64,000 bases of DNA from positions 124,001-188,000 of the forward strand of contig JBEVXD010000004.1 of assembly GCA_040506275.1 (NCBI GenBank), read 5' to 3'. Positions 33,873 to 41,222 of this stretch are shown in pieces. Numbering within the stretch: the first letter of the stretch is position 1; every line of letters begins with the position of its first letter. Made by a program: the position numbers and the translations under genes. The DNA comes from Thiodiazotropha sp040506275. Its GTDB lineage: Bacteria; Pseudomonadota; Gammaproteobacteria; Chromatiales; Chromatiaceae. Under the pieces are notes generated by a model. That model was not told the origin of the DNA and made no database searches. It saw nothing but the letters and a program-made list of their open reading frames with translations.

Positions 33873-36311
33873 ATGCAACCTCGAGTGTACTCCTTGAATA
33901 TTGGAAAGCTTCTACTGTTATTTACTGGGCTGCTGACTGTGCAGGCACCAGCCTATGCTGATGAGCACCTAAATCTACAGAGGTCCGAGGATATGCAGCA
34001 AAAACTCTATCAGGCATTTCTCGACAAGGGGATAGCCTACCGCCCCCGCACAGAACACTTCAAAGAGGATGGCACCCCCAGCTACATCAATAGGCTGATC
34101 CTGGAGGACTCCCCCTATCTGCTGCAACATGCACACAATCCGGTTGACTGGCATCCCTGGTCTGAAGCGGCTTTCCAGAAAGCCAAACAGGAGAACAAAC
34201 CAATATTCCTATCGATCGGTTACTCCACCTGCCACTGGTGCCACGTGATGGAGCGAGAGAGCTTCGAAAACCTGCCGATAGCTTCCCTGCTGAATCGTGA
34301 CTTCATTGCGATAAAGGTGGATCGGGAGAGTCATCCCGATGTGGATGAAGTCTACATGACCGCAGTGATGTTACTCACCGGTCGCGGGGGTTGGCCAATG
34401 TCCACCTTTCTCACCCCCGATGGCAAACCCTTCTTTGGTGGAACCTACTACACCCCTGACCAATTCACTTCACTGCTGGAGCAAGTTAATCAACTCTGGG
34501 GTGAAAGCCGCGAAGAGTTGATTGCCCAGGCTGAAAAGGTGGCCGAAGCAGTAGCAGACAGCAACCGCCTCAGAGGCGAGGCGAAAGCCCTCGATCAAGG
34601 AGTGATTGCTGAAGCGTTAAATAGCATGCGTAAGTCATTCGATGAGATCCAGGGTGGATTTGGCCAGGCACCCAAATTCCCCAGAGAGCCCTGGCTCTAT
34701 CTGCTACTCGATCAGGCAGAACGTAATGCAGACACAGCTGCGCTGCAGATGCTCACAGTCACTCTGGATCATATGGCCCGGGGCGGTATCTATGATCAGG
34801 TCGCCGGTGGCTTCCATCGCTACTCCACCGATTATGAGTGGTTGATCCCTCACTTCGAAAAGATGCTCTACAACCAGGCCCACCTCAGCCGCATCTATCT
34901 CGGCGCCTGGCGTCTGACCGGTAGAGAGGATTTCCGCCGCATAGCCACACAAACCCTTGATTATGTTCTGCGAGAAATGACTTCAATGGAGGGGGGATTC
35001 TATTCCGCCACCGATGCGGACAGTGAAGGGGAGGAGGGTCTGTTTTTTACCTGGACCCCTGATGAATTGAAATCAGTGCTTACCGAGGAGCAGACCAGTC
35101 TGGCAATGGCCCTCTACGGTGTTACCCTGTCGGGTAATTTTGAAGGTCGCAACATCCTCCACCTACCTGAGCAACTGGGAGAATTTGCCCGGCAACGGAA
35201 ACTATCAGAGGCGGATCTCCTACAGCAACTGGAGAGCATCAACCAGAAACTGCTGGTAACACGTAACGAACGCATACCCCCCCTGAGGGACGATAAAATA
35301 GTGACTTCGTGGAACGGCATGATGATCACTGCTTTCGCCCAGGCTGCCGATCTGCTGGACAATGATCGCTACGGAGAAGCAGCTGAAAAGGCGGCCAATT
35401 TTCTGTGGCAACAGAACCGATATAAAACAAGCCATCTGTGGCGGGTTCACCTGAATGGCCAATCATCCATACCCGCCACCCAGGAAGATTACGCCTACCT
35501 GTCTGAGAGTTATCTCTATCTCTATGACCTGACCGGGAAAGCGTTGTGGCTGGATCGTGCAAAAGAGCTTGCCGGGGCTTTGACCACCCGCTTTATCGAT
35601 CAGAAGCAGGGTGGATTCTTCATGAACGAGGTGGAGAGCACGATCACCGGCATGGGGCGTCCAAAGGATGAGGGTTCTGATAATGCAATACCCTCCGGTA
35701 GCTCTGTCGCGGTACACAGCTTTCAACGGCTCTGGCAACGGACAGGTGAACTGGACTATCGTAAACATACCGATGCCCTGATATCCCGTTTTGCCCCTGC
35801 CATAGAAGCCGCCCCCATCAGCTATGCCTATCTGCTTGGCGCAGTCAGCAACCATCTGCATGGAGAACTGGGGGCGCGGGCCTATGCGGGCCAGGGTGGT
35901 ATCCGCATAAAGGCTGCTATCACTCAGGCCTCTAAGCAAAACCTGTTAACTGTCCACATCGACATCCCCGACGGTTGGCATATCAACACTAATCAACCTA
36001 ACAGCAAGGATCTGATCCCTACCCTACTCTCCCTTCCAGAGCGCGAAAAAAGTTGGCAGATAGGACCTGTAACTTATCCTAAAGGGGTTGAAGAGAAACT
36101 TGCTTTTCAGCAACAACCTCTATCGGTTTACGGGGGAGAAATTACCTTACAGACCTTGTTAAAACGAGGTAAAAAAACTGACTCAGGTATCACCACTCTG
36201 CCAATCGAGTTGCAACTTCAGGCCTGTAATGATCAGGTTTGTCTGCCACCGGAGACGATTACCCTCTGGGTTGATGGCCTGGAGGATGACTATAAGATTA
36301 CACGTGACTAG
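33873..36311 (+). CDS. Exported DUF255 thioredoxin-like protein fused to a DsbD-like domain
   Basis: A 812-residue protein with an unusual makeup. A signal peptide (cleavage near APAYA, about 28) directs it to the periplasm. The DUF255 (YyaL/SSP411) thioredoxin-like domain contains STCHWCHVM with CxxC at 120-123 and GGWPMSTFLTPDG. An alpha-toroid region follows to about 620. The C-terminal ~135 residues resemble the periplasmic N-terminal domain of DsbD, with a cysteine pair in ACNDQVCLPPE near 783. This suggests thiol-disulfide exchange in the periplasm. It is probably co-transcribed with the upstream rhodanese. Cytoplasmic YyaL proteins usually lack signal peptide and DsbD part. Confidence 0.88.
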   Translation: MQPRVYSLNIGKLLLLFTGLLTVQAPAYADEHLNLQRSEDMQQKLYQAFLDKGIAYRPRTEHFKEDGTPSYINRLILEDSPYLLQHAHNPVDWHPWSEAAFQKAKQENKPIFLSIGYSTCHWCHVMERESFENLPIASLLNRDFIAIKVDRESHPDVDEVYMTAVMLLTGRGGWPMSTFLTPDGKPFFGGTYYTPDQFTSLLEQVNQLWGESREELIAQAEKVAEAVADSNRLRGEAKALDQGVIAEALNSMRKSFDEIQGGFGQAPKFPREPWLYLLLDQAERNADTAALQMLTVTLDHMARGGIYDQVAGGFHRYSTDYEWLIPHFEKMLYNQAHLSRIYLGAWRLTGREDFRRIATQTLDYVLREMTSMEGGFYSATDADSEGEEGLFFTWTPDELKSVLTEEQTSLAMALYGVTLSGNFEGRNILHLPEQLGEFARQRKLSEADLLQQLESINQKLLVTRNERIPPLRDDKIVTSWNGMMITAFAQAADLLDNDRYGEAAEKAANFLWQQNRYKTSHLWRVHLNGQSSIPATQEDYAYLSESYLYLYDLTGKALWLDRAKELAGALTTRFIDQKQGGFFMNEVESTITGMGRPKDEGSDNAIPSGSSVAVHSFQRLWQRTGELDYRKHTDALISRFAPAIEAAPISYAYLLGAVSNHLHGELGARAYAGQGGIRIKAAITQASKQNLLTVHIDIPDGWHINTNQPNSKDLIPTLLSLPEREKSWQIGPVTYPKGVEEKLAFQQQPLSVYGGEITLQTLLKRGKKTDSGITTLPIELQLQACNDQVCLPPETITLWVDGLEDDYKITRD

Positions 36312-36430
36312 CTGAGGTTGGACGACTCAAGTTAGTCAACTGCTAGGGTTATCCCTTATGTGTAAGGCACTCAACTAACTATACTATACAGAGTCAAGAT
36401 CATTGATTTCGCAATCATGGATGATTATTA

Positions 36431-37663
36431 ATGAAACTGGACCCTATAAAATCACTGTCTATTACATTCCTTATACTTTCGCTTACTGGATGCGGTGGAG
36501 GAGGTGATGAAGAACCCACCACGAATGAATCTGATACCCCGTCAGATGCTAACTCAGCCACTAGCACCCTTACCAGCAAACTTTGGTTAACTTCGGAATG
36601 TCTTTTAAATGCAGGCAATAACTACATAGAAGGCCTATATCAGTTCACATCTGATGGTCAGATTCTATATGGTTACCAGAAATTTCAGGATACAAGCTGT
36701 TCATCACCAGAAGAACAGATAACCCCAAACTATTTTGTTGGCTCTTATCAGATTCTTAGTGAAGAAACACTTCACGATGGCACTTATGGGCTTAAGATTC
36801 AGGTCGATATCGATGACAACAGTTATGTCGGATATCTCTCACAGACCGAACAAGATAAGTTCTGTACATCTGAAAACATTTTATTTAGCACGATAGGTCT
36901 CTATTACGATGCAAATGCCACTTCCAGTATAAATTATGAAAATTGCATCCGTGGTTATAGTTCGGTTAATGATCAAGATGATTCTGACACTGAAACCGAT
37001 AACGATTCAGAAATTCCAACAAGTAGAATTTCTGCTCCAAGCCAACCTTCGGATCTAAAGGAACTTAGAGGCGTGATTGTTATGGGTATACAGCCGGGTG
37101 GTATGTTTGGTCTTACCGAGGAGTTCATAGCGCTGTTCAATGATGGAACCTACACTGATGACCTTGAAACAGTCTTCGCACATAATCCAGAAGTGTCAAA
37201 ACAGGAAAACCCCTCTTCTTGGGGGCAGTGGCAGATTCGTGGAAGCGATAATGAACTATTACTGAAGGATAGCGATGATACTAGTTTCGATGACACGAGA
37301 GGCAACTGGATCGCAAGACCAGCAACAAACGGCGAAGCGCTTTCAGGATGCTTTGGAAGACTTACAACAAGTGGCGATGCATACGACAGTGACACTATAG
37401 TTGGTCTGGCGAAGACTTGGTGTTTTTGGGAAAACGGTCGATTTACAAACTCTTCAACAGCATTCGGTCACTCTACATCAGGCGTTGATGTCAATATGTT
37501 ATCGATATCTCCAAAGGCGCGTGGTCGTTATTATGTTGATAACTATACGATTCGGCTTATTTATGATGATATGCATGAAATTCAAGCTGCATTTTGCTTC
37601 GCCAATGAGGAAAAGGATCACATCACCTTAAATGGCAAGCGATTCATGGGGGGAAGTGATTAA
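36431..37663 (+). CDS. Orphan lipoprotein
   Basis: Secreted lipoprotein of 410 residues; I do not recognise the family. The lipobox LTG-C places the acylated Cys at 21, followed by GGGGDEEP, a glycine-rich start common in surface or outer-membrane lipoproteins. An acidic, low-complexity spacer near 183-200 (DDSDTETDNDSE) divides two regions of similar length. Both contain paired cysteines and aromatic-rich beta-like stretches, for example FTSDGQILYGY in the first and FNDGTYTDDL in the second, so an ancient duplication is possible. It starts an AT-richer patch and is not obviously in an operon. Confidence 0.8.
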   Translation: MKLDPIKSLSITFLILSLTGCGGGGDEEPTTNESDTPSDANSATSTLTSKLWLTSECLLNAGNNYIEGLYQFTSDGQILYGYQKFQDTSCSSPEEQITPNYFVGSYQILSEETLHDGTYGLKIQVDIDDNSYVGYLSQTEQDKFCTSENILFSTIGLYYDANATSSINYENCIRGYSSVNDQDDSDTETDNDSEIPTSRISAPSQPSDLKELRGVIVMGIQPGGMFGLTEEFIALFNDGTYTDDLETVFAHNPEVSKQENPSSWGQWQIRGSDNELLLKDSDDTSFDDTRGNWIARPATNGEALSGCFGRLTTSGDAYDSDTIVGLAKTWCFWENGRFTNSSTAFGHSTSGVDVNMLSISPKARGRYYVDNYTIRLIYDDMHEIQAAFCFANEEKDHITLNGKRFMGGSD

Positions 37664-37900
37664 CGTTTCTCAGGATGCTAATCATCTTACCAGGGATTTA
37701 TTCGAAGACTTTGTGTGTATCCCTACGTGCTTCTAGTCACCCTATAATGTTTTCCCAAAGATGATTTCGACCTGATAAACAGGCTATACGAATGCGCATA
37801 CCCGAAGCTGGCAATACGGCTTTATCCGGCGATGTACGATAGCGTGTTTATAATGTGTACAACCAAACACATTGAGGTAGCCATATCACACTCCACAACC
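37664..37900 (+). other. Non-coding stretch before the toxin-antitoxin remnant
   Basis: No reading frame of substance, RNA or clear terminator is visible. It presumably carries the promoter of the antitoxin remnant. Confidence 0.4.
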
Positions 37901-38130
37901 ATGACAATCCGCTTGAATCCTGAGCTTAAGTCCCGCCTGGATAAATTGGCCGAAATCACACATCGCAGCAAGTCTTATATGGCTTCAGAAGCGGTTCGGG
38001 ATTTTTAGAAATTAATGAGTGGCAGATTCAGGAAATAAAGGCTGCAATCAGCGAGGCTGACGAAGGGGATTTCGCGACCCCGGAAGAAGAGGCCACTGTA
38101 TTTAACAAGTGGGGTGCCAATGCAGATTAA
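37901..38130 (+). pseudogene. Frameshifted ribbon-helix-helix (CopG/RelB-type) antitoxin
   Basis: The first frame from ATG 37901 reads TIRLNPELKSRLDKLAEIT then SKSYMASEAVRDF and stops at TAG 38006-38008. Shifting by one base, the next frame continues LEINEWQIQEIKAAISEAD to a stop at 38130. The two halves together look like a full antitoxin of the CopG family. The break falls in a T5 run, consistent with loss of one T. The end overlaps the following gene by eleven bases, as in toxin-antitoxin operons. Confidence 0.8.
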
Positions 38131-38959
38131 ATGGCTGCGTAAGGCACTAAAAAACCTCGATGATGAGGCGGAGTTTATTGCCCAAGACGCCCCCCAAGTA
38201 GCCCAAATTGCCGTACAAAGGATTCGACAGATTAATGAGGCTGGTATAAATCCTCCTGAAATGCCTGACACCTCCGGCCTAACTGAACAGCAGAAGTTTG
38301 ATGTCTATTCCAGTATTGTACAAACTCGTGGTGACAACACAGCCCAGAGCGATCTACGGAATGGCAACAGCATAATTGTTGGCCTACGATCGGAAAACAG
38401 CACCCTGGAAAATAGTGGTCAAGGCGTCTATGACGACCGCATTGCGGTCATTTCCAAAGAAGCGAATGGCACTGTACATGTGGATGAGTTTAATCGTGTA
38501 TCGACAGAACCTACTGCACAATATGATGCTAATTTAGCCAACCATCCTGACAATAACTTCAGACGATCGGTAGGTGAAGATGTAACTGGAGATGGTGTAT
38601 CTGATCAAGGCAGACTCGCTTCGCCGCAAACCATACAAATGTACGAGGACACACATAGAAATCCAGCCTCGGCCGGAGGCACCGACTTTGCCCTAAGACC
38701 GACACAACAGGCAGTTAGTCAGGGGCAAGGCATGGTGCAGAGATTCACGGCTGGAAGCGGTTATATTGATACCAGTGATCCAGCAGCGATCAGTGATCTT
38801 AACCGCACATTCAAGATCCACTCGGGAAGCCGGACGAATACAGACTCAGCAGGTTGCACAACCATACATCCTAATGATTATATGCGCTTTGAAAACAGTA
38901 TTAGAAGCAATTCCGCCCAAGGCACATGGAACTACGTGTTAACCGAGGTTTCACCATAA
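38120..38959 (+). CDS. ParE-toxin N-terminus fused to a candidate peptidoglycan-active domain
   Basis: Protein of 279 residues. The first ~36 (MQIKWLRKALKNLDDEAEFI and the next helix) match the opening helices of ParE/RelE-type toxins, but the catalytic or gyrase-binding remainder is absent. From about residue 40 the sequence is unrelated. It contains DVTGDGVSDQGRL, a calcium-loop-like or linker motif, and near the C-terminus FKIHSGSRTNTDSAGCTTIH. That resembles the H...S-x-GC pattern of YkuD/L,D-transpeptidase-like hydrolases and some antibacterial effectors. A separate start at ATG 38261 is possible. The function is inferred only. It overlaps the next gene by 34 bases. Confidence 0.7.
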   Translation: MQIKWLRKALKNLDDEAEFIAQDAPQVAQIAVQRIRQINEAGINPPEMPDTSGLTEQQKFDVYSSIVQTRGDNTAQSDLRNGNSIIVGLRSENSTLENSGQGVYDDRIAVISKEANGTVHVDEFNRVSTEPTAQYDANLANHPDNNFRRSVGEDVTGDGVSDQGRLASPQTIQMYEDTHRNPASAGGTDFALRPTQQAVSQGQGMVQRFTAGSGYIDTSDPAAISDLNRTFKIHSGSRTNTDSAGCTTIHPNDYMRFENSIRSNSAQGTWNYVLTEVSP

Positions 38960-39633
38960 TCACACAGCAAAAATACAGCATCGCCGCTTCAATTGTTAAG
39001 CATGCAGCTCTCTCACTAGTCTGTTCTCTTCAACCGACTGTTACGCTGGCAGATGAGATCTGGTTGCCCGCTTCTGAAACAGATTGTCGAGTTGAAGGTT
39101 GGTCTAAGGATATTAAAAAAAATGGCTTAAAGGTCTATTCCTCTCCAACTACTCATGCAGAAGTACTTGGAGTCTTACCCGCCTATGTGCAAAATTTCAG
39201 CAGCCACAACTTTGGCATCGAGTTCCAAATTATCGGATCGCACAATGGCTGGATAAAGATCACCGGAGCAAAAGACGATCCAAACAGAAGCAATCTGTCG
39301 CTGCGACCTACCTATAGCGGAACAGGCTGGATTCCAGGCAACAGTGTGGATTTTATCGTTCAATCGGGTATTGGTTACCTGCATCCCGATACAAAAAGTA
39401 CAAAGGTACTCGACCTACAGGGTGATTGGTTAACCTCTATGGGAAATATCGAGCTTGTTGTTGCCTGCGATGGTGAATGGGTACTGCTCGATTATTCACT
39501 CAAAAAGAGACGCAATCTCCAAACCTTAGCACTGCGAAAACTATCACCTACGGAACAGAATGCCTCACAGGGACGAGCCTGGTTTCGCGGTGTTTGTGCG
39601 AATCAGGAAACCACTTGCGAAACAGACGAGTGA
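38926..39633 (+). CDS. Exported SH3-like protein, candidate immunity partner
   Basis: Protein of 235 residues. A hydrophobic export signal lies at about 20-42 (VKHAALSLVCSLQPTVTLAD), after a long basic N-terminus. The mature region has an SH3-like pattern: KKNGLKVYSSPTTHAEVLGVLP followed by IIGSHNGWIKITGA and a WIPGNSVDF strand. Paired cysteines lie near the start and the end. Exported SH3-fold proteins adjacent to wall-degrading effectors often protect the producer, and this gene overlaps the candidate effector by 34 bases. An immunity role is therefore plausible but unproven. The only in-frame ATG at this end is 38926. Confidence 0.72.
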   Translation: MELRVNRGFTIITQQKYSIAASIVKHAALSLVCSLQPTVTLADEIWLPASETDCRVEGWSKDIKKNGLKVYSSPTTHAEVLGVLPAYVQNFSSHNFGIEFQIIGSHNGWIKITGAKDDPNRSNLSLRPTYSGTGWIPGNSVDFIVQSGIGYLHPDTKSTKVLDLQGDWLTSMGNIELVVACDGEWVLLDYSLKKRRNLQTLALRKLSPTEQNASQGRAWFRGVCANQETTCETDE

Positions 39634-39634
39634 G

Positions 39635-40534
39635 CTACACACTAAAATCAAGCACCAAACCAACAAACACCACCATGCCTAACAGATTGTTATTCATAAA
39701 GGCTTTGAAACAGGCCTTGGGCTCTCGTTCACGAGTCAACCACTGTTGATAGATAAACAGAACAGCTGCCGCTGCTATCCCGAGATAGTAGAGTTCACTG
39801 CGATCACTCAAAATACCGATCAGAATCAGTAAGCCAATCATCACAACCTGCAGCACTCCAATGATCAAATTATCATAGCGGCCAAACAGGATCGCACTGG
39901 ATTTGACTCCGATTTTAAGATCATCCTCCCGATCGACCATCGCATACTGGGTGTCGTAGATCAGCGCCCATAGGATGGCACTGAGGAACAGCAGCCAGGC
40001 CAACAAAGGCAAGCTTCCGGTCAGCGCCATAAAAACCATCGGTACTGCCCAACCAAACGCAGCACCGAGTACAACTTGTGGCAGGTGAGTGAAACGTTTC
40101 ATGAACGGATAGAGTGTTGCCAGCCCCAAAGCCACAAGGGACATGAAACGGGTAGGCCAATTTAGAAATATCAGTAGACTGGCCGCCAGAAGTGAAAGTG
40201 TGACAAAAACCGCGATCGCTTCACCAGGCTTCACCAGTCCAGCGGCGATGGGGCGGCTCTCTGTTCTGGCCACATGGCCATCAAAATCCCGATCGGCATA
40301 GTCATTAATTGCGCAGCCAGCCGAGCGCATGATAGCCACTCCCAGACTGAACACCAGAACCATTCCCCAGGGCGGAGATCCCTCTCCGGCAATCCACAGT
40401 GACCACAAGGTTGGCCATAGCAGCAGCAGGATACCGATAGGCCGATGTAGCCTCACCAGTACAGCATAGTTTCTCAAACGCTCCCGCCAAGCTCCAGATT
40501 GCGACAAAGCCATATCCTGAGGAGGTCTGGTCAT
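39635..40534 (-). CDS. ubiA: 4-hydroxybenzoate octaprenyltransferase
   Basis: Membrane prenyltransferase that attaches the polyprenyl tail to 4-hydroxybenzoate in ubiquinone synthesis. The Asp-rich motifs are NDYADRDFDGHV and YDTQYAMVDREDDLKIG, which bind prenyl diphosphate through magnesium. About eight or nine hydrophobic helices are visible. The start at 40534 overlaps the ubiC stop as ATGA, which is preferred to the ATG at 40546; this gives 299 residues. It follows ubiC, the enzyme that makes its substrate. Confidence 0.96.
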   Translation of the reverse strand: MTRPPQDMALSQSGAWRERLRNYAVLVRLHRPIGILLLLWPTLWSLWIAGEGSPPWGMVLVFSLGVAIMRSAGCAINDYADRDFDGHVARTESRPIAAGLVKPGEAIAVFVTLSLLAASLLIFLNWPTRFMSLVALGLATLYPFMKRFTHLPQVVLGAAFGWAVPMVFMALTGSLPLLAWLLFLSAILWALIYDTQYAMVDREDDLKIGVKSSAILFGRYDNLIIGVLQVVMIGLLILIGILSDRSELYYLGIAAAAVLFIYQQWLTREREPKACFKAFMNNNLLGMVVFVGLVLDFSV

Positions 40535-41118
40535 TGGTTGCCGCACTTCCGCATCGGTAGATCTGGAAGAAAAAGTTCATTCACCAATATCGGCCTGCTA
40601 TCAACGTAAAATAGCGTTCGTCTTCCCCATAGCTGCTCTGGAGTCTGTTGAAGCTGCTCACTTGCTGCGTCAAATAGGGTATGTCCGGGCGTAAGCCTGG
40701 CAATCAGTGTAGAGCCACGAGAGACTTTCGGATCGGAGAAGAGAACCGCACCCAATGGCCGCTCCCCGAGTTGCATTAAGCGTCTAGCTGACCCTTTCAG
40801 GGTCGTAACGGGTATCCAGGTTCTGGCAAAAACCCATGGCGCATCCTCACACAGCAGAACCACATCACGGATCAGAGCCATACGCCCCTGTCTTATGTGC
40901 AGCGCCTGGCGTTCACTGTTAAGTGGTATATCCCACCCTTGCTGAAGCAACCTCACCCTGAACTTGCCATTTCCACAGTGCTGAATAACCCGCCTGGTCA
41001 GAGAACCAGTGTCACGTAGCCACGCCTGAGCATCAGTAGGAACACCGCCATAACGACGCTGCGACCAATCGCTCCAATTGGGTTCTCGAAGTGACCTCTT
41101 ACTGCTTCGCTGACTCAA
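40531..41118 (-). CDS. ubiC: Chorismate lyase
   Basis: Converts chorismate to 4-hydroxybenzoate and pyruvate, the first committed step of ubiquinone synthesis. The 195 residues contain the conserved regions DTGSLTRRV, PWVFARTWIP, PLGAVLFSDP and LWGRRTLFYVDSRPILVNE-type C-terminus. The start is TTG at 41118, supported by AAGGGA about six bases upstream. It overlaps ubiA by four bases and lies about 105 bases downstream of recG. Confidence 0.95.
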   Translation of the reverse strand: MSQRSSKRSLREPNWSDWSQRRYGGVPTDAQAWLRDTGSLTRRVIQHCGNGKFRVRLLQQGWDIPLNSERQALHIRQGRMALIRDVVLLCEDAPWVFARTWIPVTTLKGSARRLMQLGERPLGAVLFSDPKVSRGSTLIARLTPGHTLFDAASEQLQQTPEQLWGRRTLFYVDSRPILVNELFLPDLPMRKCGNQ

Positions 41119-41222
41119 GCTATATCCCTTAAAAAAGCTCGATTATCGCACAGCAGACAAGCAGTTGACGAACATCTCTGCTTGTCTTGATATCCTGGAT
41201 GGCGCTATTGATTCCAGTTACC

